Both the position numbers and the translations under genes were made by a program. From Meghimatium bilineatum (taxonomy: Eukaryota; Mollusca; Gastropoda; Stylommatophora; Philomycidae): 64,000 nt of DNA. The stretch spans positions 39,464,101 to 39,528,100 of the forward strand of contig CM067306.1 in NCBI GenBank assembly GCA_034231615.1, in the 5' to 3' direction. Below are positions 20,650 through 32,329 of the stretch, piece by piece. The notes below the pieces were generated by a model. That model was not told the origin of the DNA. It did not search any database and worked only from the letters and a program-made list of their open reading frames with translations. Each line of letters starts with the position of its first letter. Position 1 is the first letter of the stretch.

Positions 20650-22781
20650 GACGTTTCTGGCAATGGCTATCGACTGTTATCGTACTTTCAATGCTGATTT
20701 GGACAAGCATATACTGGAATTACATACAAGTAGAAAAATTACCTTTGATTTATAAATTCTTAACAAACTCTAGCATAACTATTCAACATATGAAAAGTCG
20801 CTGGGTTTCTATAAACAGATCCAGTATTGTCAATAATTCTATATTTGATATGTCAAATTCAAGTAATAAAACCGAACTTAGATTTACTTATACGCAGAAT
20901 GCTTACATGAGCGACGGGACAAATCGAAATGGTTTGTATTATGAATCTGCAGACGAAAAGAGCAACACCGTCAGAAATCAAAGTAATCTACTAGATATTC
21001 CTGCTAAAGTTTCTATTGCTTGTGTGTTTCCAAAAGTGAACCCGTTTGAGCCAAGTGTGATGAAAATAGCTGGGCTAGATGAAACGACAATTCAGTGTGA
21101 GGGCGGTTATCCAGATTTGGTTTATATCGATGGCAACCATCTTGTCATTAATTTCAGCAAAGTTAACGAGTCTATAGGGTTGGATGAGTTTAATCACTGC
21201 AGGTATAGACATATTCTTCGACACGAAGAGGGCGACAAAAAGTTTAGATACAGCGAATGGCAGCAACCTTTCACAAACAAAACAGAGATCAAGGAAGATT
21301 TTGAATTTTTGCACGTGGAATGTACAAATAACAAATCACAAATTGTGTCCAAGTCGTACTGGCCTTTCATTCCAAGAAAAAAAGAATTAGATGAAATGGA
21401 TTTCCTGTATTTAAAAAAACGTTATGCCGAGTCAGCATCTAAGGAAACATTAAATATAATAATGATAGCACTGGACGGCCTACCAAGAAATCAGTTTTTG
21501 AGAGCCATGACTCAAACATATTCATATTTGACAAATAATGTGACATCATTCGATTACACCATGCACTCACAGCTGGGAGGCAGCACGTTTCCCAATGCCC
21601 TATCATTGTTTACGGGACGCTCTGTAGAGGAAGTTCAACAATGGTGGAATGATTCACAACATTTGGACACTGTGGACATGATCTGGAGAACATTCCAAAA
21701 AGCCGGATATCGCACTCTCTTCGCAGAAGATGCGCCAGGTATCGGTGCGTTTCACTATCTAAAGAAAGGATTCCAGTTTCCATTTGCTACCTACAACATC
21801 CGTCCTTTAGCTTTGGCTATGTCAAGCGATGGTGACATTTGGAAAAATGACGAAATGTGTGTAGGTAAAAAACTAGAAATCAACTTTCTATTGGATTATG
21901 TTAATCGTTTACTAGACACATTTCCAGACAGACCGGTTTTTGCTGTGTTAATGATTACGAAAATGACGCACTATGATGTGACCAACGCGAAAATGGTGGA
22001 CGAGCATTTTCTCAACTTTTATAAATCTTTAAATCAGCGAGGCTATCTCAATAGAACCTTGTTGATATCGTTCTCAGACCATGGAAATAGGTACGGAGAC
22101 CTTAGAAATTCTATCAACGGAATTTTTGAAAGCAAATCTCCTTACACAATTCTGACTTTTCCCAACTGGTTTTTAACAAAATACCCTCAAGTTGCTATGA
22201 ATCTAAAGTTAAACACAAAACGTTTGACATCCCATTTCGACACACATGCCACTCTTCTAGACTTGCTGTATTTTAAAAGCAATAAACCACCCTTACTGGC
22301 ACCACTCAGACACGGAATCAGTCTTTTTGACGTGATTCCATTGAACAGAACATGTAAAGATGCTTATATTCCTCCAGATTATTGTTTATGTGGGTATGAG
22401 AGCATCGAAAACATCGACATACAATCAGATACTTCAACCAAACTTGCGAATCTTGTGATGAAGTCACTGAACTCTAAAATTGATCCATCTCTGTGTGCTA
22501 TTTTAAAACTCAAACAAATTGTGAGCATTGTCAAGATGTCACTCAACGAGACCACAAGTAAGTCCATCCAGACCACGAGTGAGGTAAACCAGACCACTAC
22601 TTTGTACAAAGTAAAACTACAAACAAGTCCAGGCGATGGAATATTCGAAGCAAACGTTTATGTGGGCAATGTTTGGACAGTAGGACAGGACATAGACAGG
22701 TTAAACTTGTACAGAGGTCAAGCTGATTGTATTCAAAATTCCAGTGACCGACTATTTTGTTATTGTAAAAACTTATTATAG
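20650..22781 (+). CDS. DUF229-family ectoprotein, large 3' exon (partial at 5')
   Basis: An open frame of 696 codons from the first ATG (20691), and about 13 codons more back to an AG acceptor at 20648-20649. It matches the DUF229 family (alkaline-phosphatase/sulfatase-like fold, secreted or type II membrane proteins). Residue numbers count from 20691. The upstream part (RFWQWLSTVIVLSMLIW) forms an uncleaved signal-anchor, so a short first exon with the true start probably lies upstream. Conserved features are the CVFPKVNPFEP entry (about 111-120), ALDGLPR with a metal-site Asp (about 262), GGSTFPNALSLFTG (296-309), THYD (426-429), SFSDHGNRYG (460-469), SHFDTHATLLDLL (514-526) and a Cys-rich end (RLFCYC). 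Many N-glycosylation sequons fit an extracellular domain. Substrate is unknown for the family. No stop or frameshift interrupts it. Confidence 0.9.
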
Positions 22782-23119
22782 TCCGTTTAGAGGTGAATGG
22801 ACAAAAAATATATCTAAAACACTATTAGAGAGGTTTCGACAAATATATATATGCCGGATTGTGTCCTGTCCCAGCCACTTGTGTCGCTATACGTCGTTGG
22901 GAACCGAGTCTTGTCTTGTCTCAGCAACTTGTCCCGCGAAGCGTTGGAGGTCGGGGAGGGGGACAAAATATATGTTCTATTGTCAAATGCGTTGCTGTTG
23001 TATTGTAATGGGGGTTGTAGAATGTCTCTGGTGTAGTTCTTACGAGGACTGATGTCATCAATTTGCATTACATCTATTCTTGTGACGACGACAATCTTTC
23101 TTATACACCTCATCTCACA
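22782..23119. other. 3' flank of the DUF229 gene
   Basis: Probably 3' UTR and intergenic DNA. No AATAAA is seen close to the stop codon, and no other gene is recognised. Short open frames here have no domain signature. Confidence 0.4.
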
Positions 23120-23875
23120 TGGTGTAATCTATGGGCTTTGGAAATTGTCCATGTTTGACATTGATAGCACAATGTTGGTATAAACAAAGCTATTTATTAA
23201 TGTTCTTATAGTTGTTACACTGATGTTTGGATGTTTAAATAGTGATGTCAGTTCATAATATATTACATTTACCTCTTGACATCTAGTCTCAATTTCCCTA
23301 TTAAGTTTTCATCTTCTATTAAACAAAACAACACTTTCTAGATATCAAATGTATCGACCTGTTGGTAATCTTTGACCTGTATGTTTATTGGGAAGTTTGT
23401 TCTGTTGATTTTCATTGTCTCGGATTTTGTGCCATTATTTGTTATATTGTGTTTTTCGTTGAAATCTGTAGTTGTTCAGCATTGTCATAAATAAGGCTTT
23501 GGTAGTCCACAAATAGTAATTTATTTATTTCGTTGTTTTCTGTGCTACCTTCTGTGTTGTTGTTTTTTTTGTTAATTTTGTGTGTGTGTGTGTGTGCTCT
23601 GTAGTGATTTTGTCCATGTAAATGTTGAATAGTAGTGGTAGAATCACACATCCCTGTCGTACTTCTTATTTAATTTATTATCTTTCCGATAATCTGTCGC
23701 TATTTCTGACTTATTCGTTACATTATTTTTTTTATAAAAGGCCCCGATATTGTCCAGTAACTTTCCTTGGATTCCGTATTCTTCCATATACATCATAGTT
23801 TGTTACTGTCTACCAGGTCGAACGACTTCTCGTAATCCATGAAGGCTATGTTTAGACTATAATAGTACTTATGTA
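23120..23875 (-). mobile_element. RTE-like LINE relic
   Basis: Minus-strand translation gives RT motif A as LNIAFMDYEKSFDLVDSNKL (about 23850-23795), motif B as VRQGCVILPLLFNIYMDKI (about 23670-23615), a decayed motif C (LLFVDYQSLIY, about 23523-23490) and a thumb-like KVDTFDI segment. A (GT)n run at about 23578-23597 and several stops interrupt it. The catalytic ADD is changed to VDY. Confidence 0.7.
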
Positions 23876-24299
23876 AAACACAAGGTCGATCAGCTTTATA
23901 ATGAACGCAGAGACTATCTGATTAATGGGTACGGTTATTACAAAATTACTGATAACAAGGCAGTTTGAACATTTCAACCTGTAGGTTTTTTCAAGAAAAT
24001 ACAAAACAAACAAATTTTAACTTCATTTTGAAACTGTTTTGTATACATGTCTGTATTTTTTTAATAAACAGTGCTCTTCTGTGGGTACATACGTATACGG
24101 TGCATCCCAACCCTTTTATCCAGAATTTCTACACTAAATTGGTTGAGGGTTTGACAAAAGTTAACGTCAATAATTGTTTTTATGCATCAATTAAATGGTT
24201 CGAATTTGAAATATTTAAAAAACTTAATGTGAATAAACATGTATTTGTTTAGTACATTTTCAGCATAAAATGGTGTGCTATGTATGGTATATATTACAT
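23876..24299. other. Unassigned AT-rich sequence
   Basis: One short open frame (23965-24252) has no recognisable motif and an AT-driven composition. No gene is supported. Confidence 0.35.
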
Positions 24300-24925
24300 T
24301 CCCCGTCACATAAGGTATATTTTTCATTCTTGTCATATAATGTATGTCATATATTCCCGCCCATCACTTAAGGTACATCATACATCCCTCGTCACATAAG
24401 TTACGTCATAAATCCATTTTCACAAAGATATATCTCACTTTTCCAGGCACACATTGTATATCTTACATCCATCATTACATAAGCTATATCTTCTATTCCT
24501 CGTCACATAAGCTATATATTAATTTTTCGTCACATAAAGTATATCTTACATTCTCCCTCACATGAGATATTTCTTAAATTTACTGTCACATGAGGTATAT
24601 CTTAATTCTCAGTCACATAAGGTACATTGTATATTCCCCGTCACATAAGATATATCTTAAATTCCCCGCTAGATAAAATATATTTTACATTCCCCATCAC
24701 ATAAGGTATATCTTTCACTTCCAGTCACATAATTATATTCCCCGTCACATAAAGTATATCTTACATTCCCTGTCATATATGGTATATCTTACATTCCCCA
24801 TCATATAAGGTAAATCTTACAGCCTTTGTGACATAGGTATATCTTGCATTCCCAGTCACATATTTTGTATATCTTACATGCCCGTCACATAAACTATATA
24901 TTACATTCTCCTTCACATAAGAACT
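24300..24925. repeat. Degenerate 28-bp tandem repeat, about 22 copies
   Basis: Units read approximately CATTCCCCGTCACATAAGGTATATCTTA. They vary in length (about 24-32 bases) and sequence, so this array is older than the 42/44-bp and 63-bp arrays. There are no unique spacers between units, so it is not a CRISPR array. Confidence 0.9.
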
Positions 24926-25009
24926 TGTCACAGAAACAACGTAATTGACATTTCGTGCTAGCCTTCATCAATAAGAGGTATTCATTTTCTTTCTGTGTTA
25001 CAAACTTGT

Positions 25010-25465
25010 TTATACTTAGATAATTTCTTTTGTAAGAGACATTTATCTTTCTGTGTTAGAATCTTGTTTAGTCAGACAATTTCTTCTATAAGAGGCATTC
25101 ATCTTTTGTCTGTGTTAGAATCTTGTTTGTACAGTCAGACAATTTCTTTTATAAGAGGCATTCATCTTCTGTCTGTGTTAGAGTCTTGTTTGTACAGTCA
25201 GACAATTTCTTCTATAAGAAACATTCATCTTCTGTCTGTATTAGAGTCTTGTTTGTACAGTCAGACAATTTCTTCTATAAGAAACATTCATCTTCTGTCT
25301 GTGTTAGAGTCTTGTTTGTACAGTCAGACAATTTCTTCTATAAGAAACATTCATCTTCTGTCTGTGTTAGAGTCTTGTTTGTACAGTCAGACAATTTCTT
25401 CTATAAGAAATATTCATCTTCTGTCTGTGTTAGAATCTTGTTTACGCGCATTCAGACAATTTCTT
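25010..25465. repeat. 63-bp tandem repeat, about 7 copies
   Basis: Units contain CAGACAATTTCTTCTATAAG, a CATTCATCTTCTGTCTGTGTTAG block and TCTTGTTTGTACAGT. The period of 63 is a multiple of three. That opens two overlapping plus-strand frames of 190 and 156 codons made of 21-residue repeats. The units are nearly identical in the middle and decay at both edges. The frames have no start context, signal peptide or flanking exon, so I treat this as satellite rather than gene. Confidence 0.9.
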
Positions 25466-25575
25466 CTAACCAAAATCGGCACAAGGAGGGTTGCAGGTCT
25501 TATCATAGCCTACCAGACGCATCCCCGTGGAAACTGTTTACTCCCAGTAAATCATATAACTATGTAAGGAAAATT

Positions 25576-25860
25576 TCTTCAGTAATTGATTGACTGATGG
25601 ATTGATTGATTGATTGAGAACCCAAGAAATTTCTATGTGAAGTGGGGGTGGTTTTTCTGAGCCTTCATGCATACCCAGTAGACTTCAGCTTTCGACTTAG
25701 TACAATGCCTATTGAAGAAGTCTTCTACTCAGAGGGGGACTATATAGACGACATGCTACACAGCTTCCATATGAGAGTCTCAATATAACGGCATGTCATC
25801 TAATCAGGTTTTCTGTTGCATGGGTGGTTTGTCTAGTGGGCCACTGGTCTAGACCATCAG
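25576..25860 (-). repeat. CAAT-tailed SINE-like repeat, family 2, minus copy
   Basis: Reverse complement of the repeat at 18465-18757. It starts with (GATT)n at 25586-25617, continues through GGTGGTTTTTCTGAG, a CAATGCCTATTGAAG segment and GGCATGTCATCTA, and ends with TTTTCTGTTGCATGG-TGGTTTGTCTAGTGGG. It is diverged but colinear throughout. Confidence 0.75.
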
Positions 25861-26404
25861 ACGCATCCTTTGCGTTCCATCAGTGATAATCCCTCCAACA
25901 ATCATCTTTATAGTTGTTTCCACACTGAATTCTGATGTCCTGAGTTGAAAGACACAAATAACGCAACACTGCTCTAAAACTATCTTGTCTTTTCTCTGCT
26001 TCTGCTGTAAGATGTCGTAGGATTGATTGACGATCAGTTTTCTGGCTATGGAAAGTTTGCTGACTTTATATACAGTAATGTTGTGATGTTCAAGTTCTTG
26101 CACAATAGCTAGAACAGATTACTATATAAAATTAGAAGTTAACAATCTAAATATTAAAATCTCTTCTTCGTCCACGGGGATTATGTGAGAGAAGAGTAAT
26201 ACGTTGAGACAAAACATGTATGTCTCCATCACCCTTTTCCCATGATTGGGGGGACAGCAGGACATACAACATGAAACATTTATCTTTTTAATTTCTGGTT
26301 CTTAATCAGTGAGAATTTTTGTGTGATTTGGTGTGTGATTTGTGTGTGATTTTGTGAGTGATTTGTGCAGTACAGGACAACATATCATGTTCCCATGCTG
26401 AAAC
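25861..26404. other. Unassigned sequence
   Basis: A minus-strand open frame of 84 codons (26103-25849) overlaps the SINE end and resembles nothing I know. No gene is supported. Confidence 0.35.
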
Positions 26405-28520
26405 TTTAAAAAAAAGCAAACTGGATCCTATTCAGTGAACAAACAGACCAGCTCTGCCAGAATATCACCCTCACTAAAAACATAAACCACAACATTTCAC
26501 AAATAAACAAAGTAATACTCGAATCCGCACAGAAGGCAATCCAAAGGGGCAGACGAAGAGAATACAAGCTTTATTGGAGTAAAGCCCTAGAAAAATTGCA
26601 TAGCGAGCTGAATGATGCAAGACATACAATGGACCAAAACCTCACAGTATTAAACACAAAGAAACACAATGAAATCAAACACACGTCCAATGAGCAGAAA
26701 AGAACAGAGATTCAAAAGAGCTCGCATGAAAAGACCAGCAGCCTAAATATGACAAAAGACACCAGCAAATTATGGAACCTTACAAGAACTCTAAATGAAG
26801 AAACAAGTATTCACACTACAAGACTGTAATCAAAGAATCAGGTAAATTCCACACAGGAAAAATGATAGTAAACATTTTAGCTGATAAGGAAGAAAGCACA
26901 GCAAGACTCTCTCGTACACGTATCAAAGAAGTCAAAAAAGAAATTAAAAGAAAACTGAAGAATCAAAATCTAGAGCCATGCATGAAGACACCATTCACCA
27001 TCGCAGAACTAAATGGTACCATAGAAAAACTAAAAACTAAAAAGGCCACAGGAATAGATGACATAATCAATGATACCATCTTCAATTTCCTCCTCAACCA
27101 ATCATGGAGAACTAGTAAAATTCCATACTTATGGCGTGAAGCAGTCATCATCCCAATCGGTAAAAAACAAACAGAAAAAACCAACAAGTCAAGTTAACCA
27201 CCACTCAGCCTCTTGAGTTGCATAGGAAAAGCAATGGAGAGATTGGTCAACTAGACTGATAAAATACCTAAAGGAAAACCAAAAGCTCACCAAGACACAA
27301 TCAGCCTATATGAAAAACATCAAAGCACTGAAGACCAGCTCATATTCTTAGCGCCAGAAATCGAAAATACTTTTCCTAAGAAGGAAAAAGTGCTGGCACC
27401 TTTTATGTACTTGAGCACGGCCTTCGATAAGGTGGGGGAAGATGGTGTCCTCTTCAAGCTTGTATAAAACCAAATTGAAGGCAGAATGTTCAGCTGAATA
27501 AAAGATTTTCTCTGATACCGCACTGAAAGAGTAAAAGTAGATGGTAAACTAAGCAAATGTGTTACTCTCAAACAAGGAGTGCCTCAAGGAGGAGTGATCT
27601 CTCCTACTCTCTTCCTAATATTTATCAATAATATTGGTGAGAAACTGTCACATCATATTTAAAAGGCCCTTCATGCAGATGACTTAGCAGCATGGAGTGT
27701 GACAGGCAACCTATTCCATGCACAAAACAGAATGCAGACCGCACTTGACACCCTAAGTGACTGGGCATCTGACTGGGGAGTCCAGATCAATCTTTCCAAA
27801 ACTGTGACAACCATCTTCCCATTTTCAAACCACCAAGCAAAAGCAAATCTACAAATAAATGGAAATGAGTTAGCACACGAGGACAACCCTACATATCTCG
27901 GGATAAAACTAGACAAGCGACTCACCTGGATACCACACTTGATAACCACTGAGCAAAAAACAACCAGGAAACTATCTTTGTTAAAGAAACTTTCAGGCAC
28001 AAGCTGGGGAATGGAAGTATTCTCCGAAAAGTCTACATGAGTATAGTCAGACCTGTAGTAGAATATGAAATGACAGCCTGAGCATCAGCATGAAAAACAA
28101 ATAACGATTGCTTATCTAAAGTAAAAAATGCAGGACTTATTTCAGGAGGAATGAAAACCATTTCAATCCATGTAATGGAAAAACACGTATCCGCGCACTT
28201 GATGACAGATGAGAAGAAAGAGTACAAACGGGAAAAAAATTAAGCGTATGCCAAACCATCCGATGCATGCGCAAATTTCTAGATCAACCACAAGCAGGCT
28301 CAAGAGAATCAGCTTCTATCACAATTCCAAACATCTCCATCAACAACACAAAGATATCATCACAAACCTCCCAATTGAAATTAAAACACTAACTGACTTT
28401 GAAGAGCCAGACAACAGTTTCTAAAACGTCTAACTTTTAACAGAGGTTCCTGGAATAATTAATAAGGAATACCAGAACTCCACCTCAACTAAAGGTATTG
28501 AAACTAGAGATGAAAGAAAT
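26405..28520 (+). mobile_element. RNase H-bearing LINE family E, RT half, interrupted
   Basis: This is the 5' part of a larger decayed element. In order: a lysine-rich pre-RT segment (RRREYKLYWSKALEKL, about 26550), PFTIAELNGTIEKLKTKKATGIDDI (about 26990-27065), WREAVIIPIGKK, motif A degraded to MYLSTAFDKV (about 27404-27430), motif B as LKQGVPQGGVISPTLFL (about 27567-27620), motif C as LHADDLAAW (about 27669-27695), and the thumb segment TALDTLSDWASDWGVQINLSKT. Stops at about 26827, 27196 and elsewhere, and several frameshifts, disable it. The matching RNase H half is at 29440-30390, beyond a minus-strand LINE inserted at 28560. Confidence 0.75.
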
Positions 28521-28559
28521 AAAATACAATGTCAAGGAATCTATCTGTCTATTCGCTGA

Positions 28560-29437
28560 AACCCTTTGTTGCCTTTCAGCGTCAGGGGTAATTCTCTGGA
28601 GACGGCCCTTTTGTGTGCTGAGTATATTGTGTAATTTGTCGTCTCTTTTATTTCAGTAGTCCATCGTTTTCGTAGTCGGCCTCTAGGTCTGCCTTCGCTG
28701 TATCTGTGTATCATATCTTGCTGTGGTATGCTCTCCGATGGTAGTCTGTTGATGTGTACAAACCATTTGATATGTTGTCTCTTGATGTATTCTAAGATTG
28801 GGGTGGTGCCGTTTTTTGTCGGATGTCCTCATTCCTCACCCTGTCTCTAAGCGATAATAATAGGATTCTGCGTAAGCATGCCATTTCAGCTGTCACAAGT
28901 TTACGTTTGTCTTGTGCTGTCGTTATTCATGTTTGGCATTGGTAGCACAGTGTTGGCATAATAATCGTTTTGAATAGTGTTATTTTGGTTTTTTAATCTA
29001 CGTTTTTGTTTCTGAAGATTGGTATCATTTGTCCTAGGGCTTGGTATGCTTTACTACATCTATTGTGTATTTCTTTACTACTCTTGCCGTCTGTTGTTAT
29101 ATTACTTCCTAGGTATGTGAATTCTGTCACTTGGTTAAGTCTGTTGTTTTCAATATATACATATTTTAGTGTTTCTTTTTGTTCTTCCTGTCTTCATTAC
29201 TTCGATCTTTTCTATATTTATCTTCATGTTAAAGGTATGGCATGTTTTATGTAATCTATCTATTTGTCTTTGTAGTTCTTCTTCTGATGATGCCACTAGT
29301 GCTTGGTCATCTGCAAATAGAAGTTCGTTTAAGTTATCCTTCAGATTTTTTTCTTCTGTTCTCTTTGCTACTTTACAGATGTGGTCTATGTATGTTATGA
29401 ACAATTTGGGGGGGGGGTAGTACATATCCCTGCATCA
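28560..29437 (-). mobile_element. RTE-like LINE family B copy nested in family E element
   Basis: On the minus strand, from 29425 down, the frame reads FITYIDHICKVAKR, then NELLFADDQALVASSEEELQRQIDRL (RT motif C) and FNMKINIEKIEVMKTGR. After a break, GRPRGRP-type C-terminal sequence follows. The 3' end at about 28564 (CCTTTCAGCGTCAGGGGTA) matches that of the copy at 14461. It lies between the RT and RNase H halves of one plus-strand element, so it inserted later. A G run of 10 at about 29408 lies near its 5' end. Confidence 0.8.
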
Positions 29438-29439
29438 CA

Positions 29440-30390
29440 CCCGAGTGAGATTTAAATGTATCAGATGTATCTGTGCTTGTTTATACTACGCATTGACTAT
29501 TGTTGGTGTATATGCTCTGACATAGGCTTATCAGATGTTGAAGGAATGGACACATGTTTAAACAGATGGATCGGCTATGGAGCAGTAAGGGATGGAGAAG
29601 GTGGAATTCTCATAAGACTCAAAGATGGGAAGACAATATCAAAAGCTTTTCCAACCGGGAAATACACCTCTAATTTTAGAGCAGAAGCAGTTGCACTCTA
29701 TCAATCACTTAAAGTCGTCACCGAGCCAGGACTGCCAAGACCAAAGAAGATAGCTATATTCACAGATTTTAGATCCCTACTGGAATCAATCCAGAGCAAC
29801 AGAAATGAAAGCATTCTGCACAACACCAAACATGAGCTAAGACATATTAAAAAATCATCAACTATTGCCCTTCTATGGATACCATCACACTGTTGAATCA
29901 TGGGAAATGTGAAAGCGGATGCACTGTCAAATACAGGAAGCGAAATGGAACAATACAGACACCCACTGTCCTACAGAGAAGCAAAAACAATAATCCAGAA
30001 CACATACGCAGTAAAGTGGAAGAAACAAATGGAAGTGGAAGACAAACATAATGCAATACATCACCTCCAAAGATATCACCAGACCACAATAGTTCGCCTT
30101 AGAACAGCCCACTACAGACTGCTGGGTCACCTTTACCGATTGAGGATCTCATACACAGATGAATGTCCATGTGGATCCGGAACCCAGACTCCTGAACACA
30201 TATTATAGAATTGTCCAACATACAAAGAGCAGAGACAGCAGACCCGGTCAGAGGATACAAACTTGAGGCAAAAGCTATGTGGCAGCCGCTTTGATCGGGA
30301 GAAGACAGTTGACTTCGCCCCGAAGACAGGCCTGATAATATACCATGACCACAGATCTTAACGCAGAAGACGAAGAAGTCGGATACCATG
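29440..30390 (+). mobile_element. RNase H and C-terminal zinc-knuckle half of LINE family E
   Basis: An RNase H fold is recognisable. ACAGATGGATCGG (29560-29572) encodes the TDGS start in a frame shifted from the following GYGAVRDGEGG, consistent with a small deletion. FRAEAVALYQSL carries the second acidic residue and IFTDFRSLLESI the third. WIPSHC-stop-IMGNVKADALS is the fourth block, with a TGA where glycine is expected (29894-29896). RLRTAHYRLLGHLYRL follows, then CPCGSGTQTPEHIL..NC, the C-x-C-x7-H-x4-C knuckle that closes such elements. A shorter copy of this end is at 57700-58190. Confidence 0.8.
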
Positions 30391-30849
30391 AAATAAGTTG
30401 TTCTGCTAGTTTTACATCAGTGTTGCAGTATTTGCGCATTTCTAGATCAGTACATCCGATTTCGACATGGAAACATAATTGTAAAGATGAGTATTGGAAG
30501 GGTTATCACTGGAAGAGAAGGTCTCACTACATCTTCATACATAATCTACTGAAAGAGAAGGTCTCACTACATCTTCATACATAATCTACTGAAAGGAAAC
30601 AGTTGCATGGTGGTCGGTCTAGTAGGTCTCGCAGTCACTCCTCATGCAGATTTTAATCAGAAGAAATTGACTGCGCAAGAAAGATTCTAATACAGAAAGA
30701 AGAAGAATGTCTCTTGTAGATGATCAGTGTATTCCAACAAGATGAAAATATGATTTACTGGAGTTGCACCGTGATTGGTCTGGGTAGATCCCGCAGATCC
30801 TACCTCATGGACATAAAGCGCAATGAAGATAACTTGAAATAAGTTAATT
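30391..30849. other. Unassigned sequence with a short tandem duplication
   Basis: A stretch near 30510-30595 (AGAGAAGGTCTCACTACATC then TTCATACATAATCTACTGAA) is present twice in direct tandem. No gene is recognised. Confidence 0.5.
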
Positions 30850-31115
30850 CAAAAAAGATAGTTGCTCACCCGCATCAGAAAGAGACACATCCTCATATTT
30901 TGACCCATTACGAGAAGAGAAAAAATGGAACATATCGTGATTGCTGGCAAGTTGAACATCAAGATGGGTAATGGAAGACGAAGAGAAATGTTTGACAACC
31001 TACGTCGGTATCGGAAATGAATGACAACACACGAAACATAATACTCTGGAGAAACATCATAACCAACTCCACACGACATGGACCATAACAAAAATAATTT
31101 ATTACGTTTTAAACT
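30850..31115 (+). mobile_element. RTE-like LINE C-terminal fragment
   Basis: Across two frames the translation gives REKMEHIVIAGKLN, GNGRRREMFDNLRRYRK, MTTHET and a final EFWRN-like segment followed by TRHGP. This is the standard C-terminal 'VTTGKxxGxRxRGRQRE ... RxxWR' ending of this LINE type. Only the last 80 or so codons survive. Confidence 0.6.
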
Positions 31116-31394
31116 TAGCAACTGCTGTATTTTATAATTATGATGTATTTGTATTTGAAATATTTCACCTCCTGGTCAGGGAACGTTATATTTGTTGACT
31201 GGGTTAAAACTCAAGGTTCAGGCGTTTCCAAAAGATAGTCTGGGTATGGAGACGACAGCATATCTAACAGGAAGTCGTATCTGGAAATGGAGGATATCAC
31301 ATTAGATTGTTTTTAAAGTTGAAAGTTATTACCATATAAGTACCTGCATTTACAATGATGTGCCATGAAGATAGGTCATTTATTGTCATTCTTG
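31116..31394. other. Unassigned spacer
   Basis: No gene or repeat recognised between the LINE fragment and the TATC microsatellite. Confidence 0.4.
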
Positions 31395-31557
31395 TTATAT
31401 CTATCTATCTATCTGTCTGCGTGCCTGCCAGCCTGTCTGTCTGTCTATCTGTCTATCTATCTATCTATCTATCTATATCTATCTATCTATCTATCTATTT
31501 ATCTATCTACCTATCTATCTATTTATCTGTCTATCTATCTCTCTCTCTCTCTCTCTC
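31395..31557. repeat. (TATC)n/(TGTC)n microsatellite, left part
   Basis: Tetranucleotide repeats, mostly TATC with TGTC variants, end in a (CT)n run immediately before a SINE. The array resumes beyond the SINE. The apparent Leu-Ser-Ile-Tyr frames over it are repeat artefacts. Confidence 0.95.
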
Positions 31558-31785
31558 TGGTGGTCCTGGGTTCATTCCCCAGTTGAGGCGGAAATGTTCT
31601 TCAGATCGCAATGGCTCCCAGGTCGACCAAGCCTTAAATGGGTACCGGATTAATCCGGGAAGTAGAGACTGCGAGGGTGAGGAGATGGCTACCGCCCTCA
31701 TTTGCAGAGCCTCTGAAATGTGAGATCGCTAACATCTCACACCCCTACGGCGTTAATAAATGCTATGGGTTACTTTACTTTTACT
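31558..31785 (+). repeat. tRNA-derived SINE, family 1, plus copy
   Basis: Colinear with the minus-strand copy at 12848-13095: GGTCCTGGGTTCATTCCCC at the head (box-B-like GGTTCATTCC), GGTACCGGATTAATCCGGG and ACTGCGAGGGTGAGGAGATG in the body, and AATGCTATGGGTTACTTTAC at the tail. It lies inside a tetranucleotide array, either inserted into it or having seeded repeat growth on both sides. Confidence 0.8.
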
Positions 31786-32077
31786 TACTATCTATCTATC
31801 TATATATTTATCTGTCTGTCTGTCTGTCTATATGTATGTCTGTCTATCTGTCTGATTGTCTGCCATGCTGTCTATCTACGTATCTCACTGTCTGTCTGTC
31901 TGTCCATAAGTCTGTCTGTATCCGTCATCTGTCTATCTATCTACATATCTATTTGTCTGTCTATCTATGTCTGTCTATCTATCTTTCTGTCTGTCTGTCA
32001 ATCGATTTGTCTGTCTCGGTCATCTGTCTCTATATATATCTATCTGTCTATCTATATGTCTGTCTATATATATATAT
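31786..32077. repeat. (TATC)n/(TGTC)n microsatellite, right part
   Basis: Continuation of the tetranucleotide array after the SINE, ending in a short (TA)n. It is less regular than the left part, with many TGTC and single-base variants. Confidence 0.95.
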
Positions 32078-32329
32078 AGTCCACTTCTGCATAGTTGTCT
32101 TTTCTTCTATCTACACACGATGTCATAGTATCATGTTATGTTACTGCCAAACGATCACGTAACGAATGAAGGCCTGCTGAACAACGATGGATATCACTTC
32201 CGAAGATCTGGATTATGACAAAATATATTTTCTTTGTTTTATCCTCTTCCTCCTTTGCTATTGCTCTGAATCTGCAGCTGTTTAGCTGGATATAGAATTC
32301 AAAAGACCAGATTTGATGTCAGCATCCAT

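Noticed and set aside
24300..25465. Regular repeats suggestive of a CRISPR array
   Set aside because: Units are contiguous with no unique spacers, no cas genes are present, and the window is animal nuclear DNA.
31355..32162. Long Leu-Ser-Ile-Tyr ORFs
   Set aside because: They translate the TATC/TGTC microsatellite around a SINE.
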